A stretch of DNA of 64,000 bases from Zygaena filipendulae (GCA_907165275.2 OU015652.1:12291001-12355000), one strand, 5' to 3'; numbered from the stretch's first letter, positions 34,601 through 46,350 are shown. Notes: generated from the sequence alone by a model not told the origin. Program-made: numbers and translations.

Positions 34601-35483
34601 TCTACCATGAGGAGAGTAACACTAGCAATCCACGTTGACAAATCTACACCTTTAAACTTGGCACTCAAATTACACGAACTATGAATTTTCCCATTAGACC
34701 AATATAATAATGCACCAACCAAACTATTGACGATGAGTCATTCGATTCAATTTATTAACGATCTAATGAAAAGTGTTCAAATTCCAATTGCTTTCTATGT
34801 ATTGTCTACGACAAAATTCTCTATGCTCACTTCTGCTATGTCCTACGGTGAACCATAATTTAATTTTTGGTTCAATATTCGATCCCCTGTGTATGTTTAT
34901 ATAATATGTTATATTATTATACACAATAATAATGTTTTTTTTATATAATACACACGCATATCGGCGATACGTTTGATAAATTGTCCAAAAAGTGATCATA
35001 GTAATTGATAGCTAAAGTTACGTTAGTATTCAGTGCAAAATCTAATATTTTTGGTCATAAATATACTGATATACAAACTTTTTTTAACATTATACAAATG
35101 TTATCAAATATATTCTATACAACAAAAATAAAACACTACCAAAAATAATTACTTAATCCTTATGTTTGGTAATCATTAAACATATTTTACCGTTATATTA
35201 CAAACTTTACAAATCAGAGAATAGGCCTCGTATCTTAGGCTCGTTCCTTAAATAGGTACCATCACATATATGTCTTTTCACTTGTACATCCACAGACGAG
35301 AGAATCCATAAACATATTCATCTAAACTGAGAGGAAGTTTTTGAGAAATCGAAAATTGCAACCATTTCCTACAAAAAGGATGATTCAACGAACGCTGCGC
35401 GCTGTATGATTTGATTGAAGCAGTCCCGCAGCGAACTCTATTGTTCTCCTTCACTTTTCTAATTATGTATTGTAAGGATTCGT
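31659..35483. other. Long gene-free, repeat-poor AT-rich stretch
   Basis: Almost 4 kb, the longest stretch of the window without a recognisable mobile element. 33890-34330 and 34490-34570 hold C/G runs ('ttgccccccctgatgactta', 'ggtggaggtgggcgggggtt'). 34006-34194 is open for 62 codons without known motifs. No gene supported. Confidence 0.4.
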
Positions 35484-35743
35484 AAGGCTAAGGCCACGCT
35501 ACAAAGAGCTTCGCTTATCGCTAAGAGCCAAGCTACTCTAGAGCTAATCCTAACGAACAGACATATTGCATACTAGCTCAGGTGCCACCCTATCAACTAG
35601 CTAGGCACCTACCTAAGGGCGTCGCTTGCAGTGTGGCCAGCTGCGGTAGTATGCATTACGTCTGTTCACTAGGATTAGTCATTTAGCGAGTAGCTTGGCT
35701 CTTAGCCATAATCGAAGCTCTATGTAGTGTAGATTTAGCCTAA
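35484..35743. mobile_element. Foldback MITE downstream of the G-alpha gene (260 bp)
   Basis: The left 'taaggctaaggccacgctac' and right 'gtgtagatttagcctaa' ends pair, and so do 'gctaagagccaagctactct' with 'gagtagcttggctcttagcc' and 'ctaatcctaacgaacagac' with 'gtctgttcactaggattag'. A nearly complete palindrome around 35600. It lies about 460 bp beyond the stop codon of the minus-strand gene, just past a candidate poly(A) signal. Confidence 0.7.
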
Positions 35744-35910
35744 ATAATACGGATGACTAAAGAGTGAGAAAAACAATAGGGGTCTCAATAGGGATCATTG
35801 ATGTACTAAATACCCGAGATAAATATATGTATATTCAGCGACGCAAAAACGTACTTCCATTTGCATTAAAAAAACGACTTTTCTTCTATATTAACCTTTT
35901 GTGACCTTTT

Positions 35911-35916
35911 TTTATT
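35911..35916 (-). promoter_or_regulatory. Candidate poly(A) signal for the G-alpha gene
   Basis: TTTATT on the plus strand reads AATAAA on the gene's strand, about 290 bases past its stop codon, the first such hexamer that I see downstream. A T/G-rich downstream element is not obvious. Confidence 0.35.
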
Positions 35917-36201
35917 ATATGCTATTTGCAAAGGAACTATGCATCTTAAGCTATCGCATATCAATGAGATATCGATAGAAAAATCTCTCGTGGTATTTTT
36001 CTTTTTTCATAAGAACAATCGTTGAAACGTACGCTTCACAAACTTACAACAGAAATATAAATATATTGCCCATATCACAATTATTACGGCGGTCCCTTTG
36101 TACCAGCACAAAATAACATTTCGTATTACAGTTAAGGCCATATTACGTTACATTATATAATATGATATCACTGGTGATATCAGCACTATATTATTATGAT
36201 A

Positions 36202-36559
36202 TCACTGCAGCATAAGAGATTCGAGGTTGCGATTGAGGATTGTGTCCTTGACCGAGTTGAACACCACTTCGATGTTGTGCGTGTCTACGGCGGTGGTGAA
36301 GTGGTGGTAGAGGGTCTTCTTGGGCTCCCTCCGCACGTCGGCGAACATGTTCAGTATGAACATCTGCACGTGGCCCAGGTCGTGGGGGTCGCCCGCGAAC
36401 TGCGGGTAGTACCAGCGGATGTCGGTGTCTTTGCTCGCCACCTTCTTGGCCAGGAGATCGGACTTGTTCAGGAACAATATGATGGAGATGTCCACGAAGT
36501 TCACATTGTTCACTATCGTGTCGAATATGTTCAACGCCTCCGCAAGGCGGTTCGTTTGC
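36202..36559 (-). CDS. cta: G-protein alpha subunit, G12/13 class (concertina-like), coding exon 3 (C-terminal)
   Basis: Last coding exon. It completes the arginine codon begun in exon 2 (AG + G) and reads QTNRLAEALNIFDTIVNN..., then ILFLNKSDLL (the NKxD guanine-specificity motif, about residues 288-291), YHHFTTAVDT (the TCAT-like guanine-ring loop, about 345-348), and ends ...ESLMLQ followed by TGA. The LMLQ C-terminus, the receptor-contact tail, is typical of vertebrate Galpha12/13 and distinguishes this protein from Gs, Gi/o and Gq. The acceptor is 'tgtttccag' on the minus strand. The plus-strand ORF at 36196-36633 is its shadow. Confidence 0.93.
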
Positions 36560-37859
36560 CTGGAAACGTGTTCAAAGTTGGCGTGTTGAGTTCACAGAGA
36601 AAATCAAATATACACGTATTATGTACTTCTTAGAATGGCCATGTAGGCGGGGCAGGCGCGCCACGGTTGCGAAGAAGTTAGTGCAAATTCTACCAATAAA
36701 TTTTGGTGTGATGTTTCAAGACTCATCAATGAAATGTAATTATATCCGATGACTTGGTATACTTTTCTTCGTCGGTCATTTAATTTTGTGAAGATAAAGA
36801 AATATTTATTACTATTGTACAAAACAGCATAGGGGATTGAACAATTTGAATTTGTTTCACCCGCGGTAATTTCAGAGTTCCCGCGAGAATTCCAGGTTAC
36901 AATATAGCCTCTATGACACTCACAAATAACGTGGCTTTCTATTTGTAAAAGAATTTTGAAAATCGGTTCAGTAGATCCCGAGATTAGCCCCTACAACCTC
37001 ACAAACTCACAAACTTTACCTCTTTATAATACTTATAAATAAAATTATAATGGTAAAACCATGGTAAAACCAACTGTTCGTAATACCTATGTATAGTCAC
37101 AAGTTAACTAATAGTATTGTAATTAACTTAATAAGCGAGAGGATCGCCATTTCTCCGTCGCGACATCCGAATTGAGTTGAGCCAAAAAAAATTTTCGCTC
37201 TACTTTGTCCGACCGGTTTAAATAGATTCTGCATCAATATAGATGCGCACACACACACACCCACCCTCACACTCGCATATACACACGCACACTCACACAC
37301 ATACCCTGCCCTCATATTAAATACTATGTTTCCCATACACTCTCATTTCGTCTCCCAATTCCCCCCCCCATCCCCTTCTTCCCTCCTTGCATACTTGTTC
37401 TGTACTCGTAGCTTAATTTTATTTTATTTATTTATTTATTTATTTATATGGAAGACCAGCACCACAAATATAATTTGTATATATAAAATGTAAACATAAC
37501 AAAAATGCTAATGATAGGTCTTCACATGTAGACACAAATTAAGTACACTATCAAGTAGCTTCGACATAGCGTTCACACTGCATTATATCGCCTTCACACA
37601 GTTTATACAGTTTAAACTCAGGGAATTCCTCAAGTTTCCTTTTCTTAAGTTAGAAATTACTTTATTCTTTGTAACACTAACCTGGTTTTGCATTATTACC
37701 TACTACTAAGTTTAGAAGAGCGGTGACTCCCAACACGGGCGTAAGCTCACTGGGAGCCACCTGCCGCTAGTTTTTAGGCAAACATGTAGGAACAAATAAA
37801 AAAAAAATAGATATTTGGGCTAGAGCCTGAGTCGTCATGGTTTACACTACTCGGCTCAC
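36560..37859 (-). other. cta: Intron 2 of the G-alpha gene
   Basis: 1.3 kb, GTGAGC...CAG on the minus strand, phase 2. Contains a Helitron-like copy (36850-37045), a (CA)n-rich tract (about 37246-37310), a C-run (37363-37372) and a (TTTA)n run (about 37420-37450). No other coding signal. Confidence 0.85.
36850..37045 (-). mobile_element. Helitron-like element, reverse orientation
   Basis: 'gtttcacccgcggtaatttc' to 'tttataatacttataaat', with 'cctacaacctcacaaactca' inside; same subfamily as 30959-31156 and 38182-38389. The CTAGT end is eroded. Confidence 0.6.
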
Positions 37860-38128
37860 CTATCCTCGGACAGCACTTGGTCGAACTCCGACGAGGAGAC
37901 GAGGAACAGTATCGACGTGACCGAGTTGAAGCACTGCGTCCACTTCTGCCGCTGCGTCCTCTGCCCGCCGACGTCCACGAAAACGAACGGCACGTTGTTG
38001 ATGTTGATCGTGCACTCGGAGACACCCTTCGTGGCCTTCCGACACTGCAGGATGTCCTGGTGCGAGGGCACGTAGTCCGCCCGGGCGATGCGCTCGAGCT
38101 CGTTGAAGAAGTAGCTCACGGAATCGCT
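37860..38128 (-). CDS. cta: G-protein alpha subunit, G12/13 class, coding exon 2
   Basis: Encodes about residues 168-256, starting [20 protein letters not shown]. Switch I has the catalytic arginine and the magnesium-binding threonine in RKATKGVSE (Arg197, Thr200). Switch II is [14 protein letters not shown] (219-230), with the GTPase glutamine in [22 protein letters not shown] follows; SSEFDQVL is characteristic of G12/13. The acceptor 'gtttccag' and the donor AG/GTGAGC give matching phases (0 in, 2 out). The other ORFs here, on both strands, are shadows. Confidence 0.93.
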
Positions 38129-38181
38129 CTGGAAACGGAAACGGCCAACGTTATCAAAATCCATTCAGCCATTTATTCAGT

Positions 38182-38389
38182 CACTAGCTATCGCGCGCGG
38201 TTTTACCCGCGATAATTTCGGAGTACCTACTCGCGAGAATTCCGGATTACAATATAGCCTATGTTACTCAGAGATAACGTAGCTTTCTAATGGTGAATGA
38301 ATTTTTGAAATCGGTCCAGTAGGTTTTGAGTTAATCGTAACAAACAAAAAATCAAATCTTTTCTCTTTATAATATTAGTAAGTATAGAC
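38182..38389 (-). mobile_element. Helitron-like element near the intron 1 acceptor
   Basis: 'cactagctatcgcgcgcggt' to 'tttataatattagtaagtat'. It ends only about 50 bases upstream (in gene direction) of exon 2, so it probably occupies the branch-point region. Confidence 0.65.
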
Positions 38390-41110
38390 AAACATCTAAA
38401 TATAATATTAATCAAAAATTTCCCTTACCGGCAAGGCAGCAAGCATGTTTATTTACTTATATAATGGTTTTATAATATTATGGAGAAGTAACACTTTAAC
38501 GTCGTGGTATAAAGCATCCTGCATTCTCGGCTCAACCTTAAGTCACGACTGTTCTCTAATCGTGACTGACAAGACATTGTTTTACAAACTAATCCAGAAG
38601 CGATTTTAAAAGAGATCCATTGAATAAAAGGGATAACCATGTATAGTTGATATTATATTAAGTAATAATTCTGTTTTTCGCAGCTTTCAGGATTCCCTTT
38701 GGAAACTCCCTTTCCTTTGCCGGGATTAGAATTATCTTATGTTCATTGTGCATGTTACGTATGTGTTAATCCAAGACAAATTCTGTCGTTTATGAGTAAC
38801 TATTTCAAGAATTCATTTCACCCCTCTAGGGAGTGATCTACCACAAACATTATATGAGAAGCTTTATGAAACACTTAACCCAGCCATTTGGGATAGTCAA
38901 TAACCCCACACTGGGCACGCTAATCGCGGCGAGAGACGTAGTAAGCTAGTTCTGCCACCAGTAAAATGCATCACTCTACTCGCCTATTAATTCTATGAGA
39001 TGAACCTTAACTACACAGTCAGTACAGCTTATAATCACTAACGAGGAATAAACCACCTGCACTCAAACTGGAACCTAGTAGGAGAATTTCCTCGTTACCG
39101 GCCTATAGTACCTAGATGATCAAAAATTGCAAATCGGGAGTCTCACAGGAATAACCTATCAAGTCTGTAAACTAAGACTGTAACTGCTTGCTGTAACTGC
39201 TTGCTGGACGGTTTATTTTTCCGGAGTCAAAGAGGAGCGCATATGCAGACTTTATCAAATATAGTAAAAAGAAATATTGACCAAATTTTTTCATAGTCTT
39301 GGAAGTTGGAAGGAATCGGCTAGTAACATTTCAAACTGCGTGTATCTATCTAGCAAGCGCGCACAAATTGCTCAATTTGTTAATTACAACCAGCTTTCGG
39401 CGCCAAATACGTTCTAACTAAACTGTGTTTCAATATTTACAAGTATTGGCAAAATAGAATAAAACAGTTCCGACTTTAAATGGTTATTTTGTAACAATTA
39501 CCTACTACATCAATATAGTTATTGGAGTTGGAGATAAAAATAATTATACAAGGTCACCTACATACCATTAGACACAAAAAAGAGGAAATGCTCTATGGTT
39601 GATGGAATCTCATAAACAATCCAAACAAGAATGAATCAGACAACATGTAGTCAACAACAAGGAGTCTAGGTGTGCCTACAAATTCATTACCTATCTTTTA
39701 TCAAATAATATGGTCAATAACTTGAATTTTGCATGGTATTTTTTATATTCGGTCGAATAATAGGAAAGCAAATGTCAACAAAGATACATCTTAAGGTCAA
39801 CTTTAATTGGTCCCTCCTCAGAAATTTTCCAAGACGTAAGAATAGATTGATGCCAAAAAATTACGTATACAACTTGAATATTTATGTATACATATGATAG
39901 GTGCTTAATACTTAAAACAGGCATGGAGTACTAATGATCTCAATAGTTGCATAGAGTAGAACCTAATAACAATAACAACTCTTAATCATCAGGTTTTGAT
40001 GTCGAACCCATATTTGTGTCGAACGCACCTCGACGACCTTGGGCCCAAATTAATTTATTGTGATAAAATTTACCTGCAGCATTTGTTTTGGGGGTATTAC
40101 ATGAGAGGCGATATCACTGTGTGGTACCATTGACTTATTATACTTGTAAGAGAATAGGATACGCCATAATGGTTTTTATGAAATGGCAATAAAGTACAAA
40201 ATGTATGTCAACGTCCAAGTTCATCGCACGAGCAAGGCAAAGTTTCCTGCTCTGAATTATACTAAAAAATGCCAAAGTTTTATTTTGAGTTAGTCTGTTT
40301 GTTCGTTTACCGATTACGCAATGTTAGAAAACACAAGTAGGTACCTACTTTTGGACTATACTATTATAATCATCAAATAATATTTAATGCCTATACACCT
40401 ACTTTCCATTTTATAAATTAGTCTTTGTAGTAACAGTGGTAAAAGTCGAATAATTTTATTCAGTTGCTGACCCAAATATCCACCCTTCACAGCTTCGCAA
40501 CAAACTCCCCAGAAGCATACTGTCAATGTCAGTTTAAAGTTATGGTAAGTATAAAAGATAGTTAAAGATTCAAAATATTTCTATTTATTTGCTGTAGCTT
40601 AGCGTGTTGCGGAAACGTATAGTAAACTTCACAGTTTTAAATGAGCAGTCTGGATAACCATAGTATAACAGTACCGATCGAAGTGTCGTAATTGCCTGAG
40701 TGTAGACTCTACAGAGAATCCGTCCAATTGATAAAATAATACACATTTTTACTGAACAGGGAATGATGCAACAGCTAATTTCAAAATATCAAGTCAGTTT
40801 CAGTATTTTTATACAGTTTATCCAAATACCTGTGCCGAAGAACAATGGACCGTAAAATGATCTCGCTTATCAAGCAAACTTAAAACACATTTCCGCTAAA
40901 GAAATTTGATATGAAAAAACCAATCCTAATTATATTTTATGCATATAAAAATTCTTCTGTGACTGCCAATATAGTGTGTACGTGTTTAATTGAAACGTAA
41001 GATTAGGAATAAAATCCAAAAGGGATTTCTGTCTTGTACTTACTTGCAGAGGTGCATACGACAGACTTACTAAAAGACACACTCGTCCTCTTCCGTAACT
41101 TTTTATTCCT

Positions 41111-41358
41111 TACAATTGGACGCAGATAAGCAATAACATGTTAACCCACAAAATGAAATTATTGATTCAGAACGATTTATTGAGAGTTAGGGAACGTTTT
41201 TTATTATGTGTTTACCTTATTACATTGTTTAAATATGTAACTGAAAATTTAACATCAACAATTTGACACAAAATGGCGCCATAATTTTAAAACTTTAATT
41301 TACTCAGAATTTCTCGTGTGGGTTAACACACTATTGCTTATCTATGTCCAATTATAAG
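41111..41358. mobile_element. MITE 'CAATTGGACGCAGATAAGCAATA' (248 bp)
   Basis: The left ACAATTGGACGCAGATAAGC (then AATAACATGTTAACCCACA) is inverted at the right ('gtgtgggttaacacactattgcttatctatgtccaatta'), a terminal repeat of about 40 bp. A second copy, carrying an insertion, is in RRN3 intron 5 (63046-63482). Confidence 0.75.
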
Positions 41359-42257
41359 TAATTTCTTTTATTTTTTAAATATTATGGTACGAAGATCCGT
41401 CCGTCTCCACTGTGACAGCAGCAAATAATTATTTTTCTTTTTTTTTTGCAGGACCTACATTTTGGCCGCGCGATGTGAGCGTTGGTATTATAAAATAAGT
41501 TAAAAATTTATGTAGGTATATCAGTCGGCCACAGATTGTCCAACGCATGTTGTAATTAAAAAAAAAAGTTATTCGTTCTATTACATCTAAACGTACAAGT
41601 ATTTATCGATTACATATCAGCAAATTACTCAATGTGAACAAATGTAGGTGGAAAGCTATAAATTTTTTTTCATCGATAGCCGTACCGATGCCGCGATGGG
41701 ACAGTACACAATGGTTTATGGTCGACGATGCGTACAGAACAAATATACTTTTATAGCTGTATTTATTGGATGTTTCGATGATGATAGCAGATAACCGCGG
41801 CGGTTATGAAAATAACTAATAAATACATCGTGTTAATGAATTAACTGAAAACTAGAAAGTAGTTTGCTCAGAATCAACTGCCGAATCAATCGCACTATGT
41901 TTTAATATAGGTTGTATTTTTTCACTTTTATGTGCCCATGTCTAAATTATTTATAATACAATATTTGGCGCGTACGCCACCCACAGCAAGAAAATTCGAA
42001 CTGGTAGGCGCGGGCGTAGCGCTTAGAATTTCGTAGATAGGTCACCTCCAAACTAATGTTGAATAACTTTTAAAGTACAATTTTTTTCGACATAAAATGT
42101 ATTTTAATCATATCATTGTTTATTTTTTTAAATGGAGTGTATCAGGTTTTCAGTTAATTCATTAACACATTGTATAATTATGTATTATCAATTGCGGAAT
42201 AGTAAAATGCAATACAGGTTAAAATTATATGCTTCAAACTCTACACACCCTAACTGT

Positions 42258-42443
42258 ACAAGGCCTAACTTCATAAACTCTACACCTTAGTCAAAATATG
42301 TGGCTTGGCCGTTTCGTTACTACAAGAACTATTGTAGGTACCAATAACAGAAAAGTAATGAACAGTGGATACATTTTTCACCTATGTGAACATATACAAA
42401 TATTTTGACTAAGGTGTAGAATTTGTGAAGTTTAGGCCTTGTA
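42258..42443. repeat. Inverted repeat with arms of about 41 bp
   Basis: 'acaaggcctaacttcataaa' and the following 'ctctacaccttagtcaaaata' pair with 42401-42443 ('tattttgactaaggtgtaga' ... 'gtttaggccttgt'). Possibly a small foldback element. Confidence 0.6.
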
Positions 42444-42544
42444 GAGTTAGAAGCTTGACTCTACATGAGATCTGACGGTGGGAGTCATACCTATGGTCTC
42501 GTCTTAGCAATATTTTACATGAAAATATTTTTAGTGGGATATAC

Positions 42545-43060
42545 CTATATTACCCGTTGTTCCCCGCGGTTTCACAAACAAACAAACAAACTCACTTTTG
42601 CATTTATAGTAATAGTAAGGATGTAGTGATTTGAATGTATACATAATATTATTATGGTATTTGACTAGAGAGTGACGTGACTAGAGAGAGGTTAGTAAAC
42701 AAACATTTGATCATTGTTGATACAAACATGTCGTAAAGTAACTCTACCGGATTTAGTAGTTGTTTAATATGATATGTTAAGTAGGTCGCACACTTTAAAT
42801 CTGTATTTGGATTAGTAATCAAAAGACCAGATATTTTTTATAGCTATTAGGCGTTTGACCACAGCTTACGTAATGTTACACTTAATATTACAGAGAAAAA
42901 TATAATCCGGAGCCCGAAACACCCATTTATAATATCAGTTTGTCGTATTTCTATACTAATATTATAAAGAGGTAAAGTTTGTGAGTTTGTGATGTTGTCA
43001 GTTTCTGATGTTGCAATTGTGATGTTGTGAATTGTGACGTTGTAGGGGGTAATCACACAT
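42545..43060. mobile_element. Two Helitron-like fragments
   Basis: 42556-42622 is a reversed 3' end ('gttccccgcggtttcacaaa' with an (ACAA)n run). 42952-43060 is a forward 5' end (TCTATACTAATATTATAAAG with 'gaggtaaagtttgtgagttt'), followed by an expansion of 'gatgttgt' units. Confidence 0.5.
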
Positions 43061-43140
43061 ATTAGCACACACACACACACCACACATACCCACGCACACA
43101 CACATATTCACGCTCACTCGTACACGCAGACTCACGCATA
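43061..43140. repeat. (CA)n-rich microsatellite
   Basis: Imperfect CACA tract broken by TACC and CG-containing units, similar to 37246-37310. A sequence resembling a LINE/SINE tail ('cgccta gtgtggggactac') follows to about 43300. Confidence 0.6.
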
Positions 43141-43730
43141 CACGCATATACCTATGTATCTTGTCTGAGGGATAAGTATGTTAACGCACATTTACGGTTT
43201 TGTCATTGCGTCTCTGAAACGGCCCCCACGTTACAGGCTACGCCTAGTGTGGGGACTACAAGTAATTTGCTATGTTATGTGTGTTATGGTAATAAATAAA
43301 TTTTTCATTATGATCATCATGATCATATGAAGAGAACAACGATTATCCTAGTTTAGTTAGATTGGGTACAATCACAAGATTAATCAAAACTCGAGAATGA
43401 AACCCACTAATCGTTAAATGAATTCATGCCTACTTAAATAAAAAACCTCAGAGGTTTAAACGAGCGTCTATTTAGCTCATATCCTGTTCCGCTGACGCGT
43501 CGCGTCGTCGAGACGTCAACGCAAACTTTCACTGATGACAGCACGGATAATGGATATCAAGAGACAAGAATTAACTTGACCAAACATTAGCGTAATTACT
43601 TGATATAAATATTCTTGGAAATTTGAGCATTTAAAAAAAACCTCGAGATAAATCGAGATTGCTGCCAAATACCTACATGCAAGCGGCGGCCGATCAAGTT
43701 GTATAAAAATCCATATTCTATAATACCGCG

Positions 43731-44290
43731 TTGTTTTTAACCGACTTCCAAAAAGGAGGAGGTTCTATGTTCGATTGTATGTATGTTTTTTTTATGTATG
43801 AAAGGGTATACTCCCAATTAGGTTCCATTGCCACCAAGTCAGGATCTGATGATGGGATCTTGGAGAAATCGAGGGAACTCTTCAAAAATTATAGGCACAG
43901 AGGCACACCTATAGCGATTTGGGTATTTTTTACAGTAAATCGTTCATTTGCTTTTGGAAAGCAAAATTTGGAGAAGCGAAACTGATGATAAAGACCACAG
44001 ATGGTCATCGGAACTACTCAATAATAGGTATTTCACGGGTTTCGCTTCCGAATCGTTAACTTTAACATGGTTTCTAAGCAATATATAATCGTCGCTCGTC
44101 ACAATATATATGGTGAAGTGGAACTGATGGTGATGTACTAGGAGAACTCCTCAAAAATTAACGTCCCTGCATCGGGAAAAGCAATATTTTGTAAAAGGTA
44201 ATGAGCAGTTGACATTAGATTATTGTAACTTAGAGGAATTACGAACTAAGTCACTTAAAAGCGTGAAATAAACAAAATTTTAACAAAAAA
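43731..44290 (+). mobile_element. 'AACCGACTTCCAAAAAGGAGGAGG' element, single-unit version
   Basis: Begins TTTTTAACCGACTTCCAAAA and has one copy of a unit of about 270 bp ('gaaagggtatactcccaatt' to 'tatttcacgggtttcgcttc'). It is followed by 'gcaatatataatcgtcgctc', 'gtccctgcatcgggaaaagc' and 'acattagattattgtaactt', and then directly by the foldback 44291-44574. The same order, with the unit repeated, is at 54418-55582. Encoded ORFs are repeat translations. Confidence 0.65.
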
Positions 44291-44574
44291 ATTAAAACCG
44301 ACTTCCAAAAACACAAAACTAAAAAGCTAAAAATAAAAAGCTAAAAATAACAAAATACCGATTTAATCCAAAAGACAAAAACACACGTAATATTATTATT
44401 GGTTTGTGCTACCACTGATTGGTATGAAGTCGGTGACAAGCCCGCTGGTGTCTGCCCACTTGGGTTGTTCTGCTCACGAAGAGTTGGTGGCGGGAGTCTC
44501 TTAGCCCATCTACCCCCTCCATATTTGGCTTGTCACCGACTCGGTCGTCGGTCGGAAGTCAGTTTTAATTTTTT
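44291..44574. mobile_element. Foldback element 'AAAACCGACTTCC...GGTTTGTGCTACCAC'
   Basis: ATTAAAACCGACTTCCAAAA at the left and 'ggtcggaagtcagttttaat' at the right. Contains 'acacgtaatattattattgg' and 'tttgtgctaccactgattgg'. The right arm is partly deleted compared with 55583-55966. Confidence 0.65.
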
Positions 44575-44730
44575 TGTTAGTACATCAATGCAGAGATTAA
44601 GTAAATTATTACGGAAACTAATTTGCCCTTTAGTTTAAAATGGAACGATATTTTTATTCTTAAACGTGGCAACCAACCAACTAACCAAACATTTTATTTA
44701 CGTACATTTCGAACTGGCTTGCAAATAGAT

Positions 44731-45024
44731 AAAACCGGCCGAGTGCAAGTCGGACTCGCGCACGAAGAGTTCCTACGTACCATTATCTCCAAAAACGGCA
44801 AAAAATCATATCTGGTGTATCCGAGCCTCCCTTGAATATTTATTTTATTCTGTTTTGCAGTATTTGTTATAGCGGCAACAGAAATTTGTGAAAATTTCAA
44901 CTGCCTAACTACATATCACGGTTCATGAGATGCAGCCTGGTGATAGACGTACAGACGGACGGACGGACAGCGAAGTTTTAGTAATAGGGTCCCGTTTTAC
45001 CCTTTCGGTACGTAACACTAAAAA
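44731..45024 (+). repeat. Lepidopteran 'CCGGCCGAGTGCAAGTCGGACTC' repeat
   Basis: Starts AAAACCGGCCGAGTGCAAGT, passes 'ttgttatagcggcaacagaa', 'tatcacggttcatgagatgc' and a (GGAC)n run, and ends 'agggtcccgttttacccttt' plus 'cggtacgtaacactaaaaa'. I know it as a very common lepidopteran interspersed repeat. Fragments lie at 2553-2608 and 22735-22790. Confidence 0.7.
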
Positions 45025-45177
45025 TGTTCTACATTAATGTTAATATGTTACTTTGAATTTCCGCGCATTGTTTGAGAAAAGTTCTATACAAGCCATGGTC
45101 ACAGCCAGGCATTGACGGACTTACGCATGTGAATTGTGAGCCTCGGCCCTCGGCTCACATTTACATGTTCGTCCATA

Positions 45178-45490
45178 CCAAAGACATTGTAAGAGAATAG
45201 ACGAACAATACAAACTTTTACTATGCAATCCACGTCAACAAATTTTTGCGGGGGGGAATGATCAAAATAAAAACCAATCACATCGTTGCGACGCAAGCAA
45301 ATACCAGTCACCACAAAGTACATTTCAAATAGCTAATCACATCGCTTTCCGTCAAGTGGTATCTATAGACAATAGTCTCTCCTAGCTAACGGCATTTTGT
45401 TAGCATGAGATCATTTGACCGCTCGCTGCGTGGTTCAAGGGGAAAGCATTAGCGGCCGAGCGTATCTATTATCTTTCAATATCTTTGGTC
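45178..45490. mobile_element. MITE 'CAAAGACATT', second copy
   Basis: Reverse-orientation partner of 21995-22310; ends 'caaagacattgtaagagaat' and 'ctttcaatatctttgg'. Confidence 0.7.
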
Positions 45491-45685
45491 CAAACCTCTC
45501 TTGCCGGCCGCTGCAGTAATGTAGGTACCTACTATAGTATAACGATTAAAATATCTAAAGTCTAAACTGTTTCCCGTAATTCCCGTCTACAAACGGTGCG
45601 GCGCGGTGGTAGCGTGGAATATGAGTTCTTCTTATTATAAACTTTTTAACCCTCCATTGCACTGTTATCCATTCTGATGCATAAA

Positions 45686-46007
45686 TGGGCATGTTAACTA
45701 AATTTTTTTTAGGCCGTCTTGTAGATTATTAAAAAATATTGGACACGTATTTTTTCTTTTTTTACGTAATCAAAAAATAACGGCGATATATTGAGTTGAA
45801 ATTTCGCGTGACGTCACTATTCTGACAGTTTGTATGGCGGTATTAGCGGTTGGTGACGTCACGACCCCCTCACCCTTAACTTTAATGCGCTTTATCTCTG
45901 TATATTTTAATTTATTTGAAAAAGCAAAAAATACGTGTCTATTGTTTTTTTTATTTTCTGACGGACTAATTAGAATTTTGATTTTCAAAAGTAGGCAACA
46001 TCCCCAT
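45686..46007. mobile_element. MITE 'ATGGGCATGTT' with paired CRE sites (322 bp)
   Basis: ATGGGCATGTTAACTA at the left and 'gtaggcaacatccccat' at the right form the terminal repeat; the subterminal 'aggccgtc' and 'gacggactaa' also pair. Two TGACGTCA palindromes sit 45 bp apart (45809-45816, 45854-45861). Copies: 63743-64000 (cut by the window edge) and 9849-10084 (diverged). Confidence 0.75.
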
Positions 46008-46182
46008 TTTATCTGTATTGCAAACGACCATTGTTTTGCATAATGCCGAGAAAAAATAATGCACTGTGATGGGCACTGTCTCTCTGTCTCGTCGGCACTA
46101 TTCGGCCATCGGAAGTCGGTACCATTTAACTCTGTCGTGGTCACCTACTCTAGGGTATTTTCACTATTTTCTATCCTGTCCC

Positions 46183-46350
46183 CCTAGCCAAACTGACATT
46201 CTACAATCGTTTCCGTAAAGAAAACTATGTAAGTAACAAATCTTCATGTAAGCGTGACCACGTGAAAACTAGAGTTTTGATTGGCTGACCAAGTGACATG
46301 ACGATTCGTTACATAGTTTTCGATTGTAGAATGACAATTTGGCTGGGCTG
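46183..46350. mobile_element. Foldback MITE 'AGCCAAACTGACATTCTACAATCG'
   Basis: The left 'tagccaaactgacattctac' and right 'gattgtagaatgacaatttg' (then 'gct') arms pair, as do 'aaaactatgtaa' and 'ttacatagtttt'. Confidence 0.65.

Noticed and set aside
36196..36633. 145-codon plus-strand ORF
   Set aside because: Exact antisense shadow of the last G-alpha exon; the minus strand carries all G-protein motifs.
37877..38215. 112-codon plus-strand ORF and two minus-strand alternatives in other frames
   Set aside because: Shadows of G-alpha exon 2; low-complexity R/S- or V/E-rich translations.
45770..46144. 124-codon minus-strand ORF
   Set aside because: Lies across the CRE-bearing MITE and its flank; no family resemblance.
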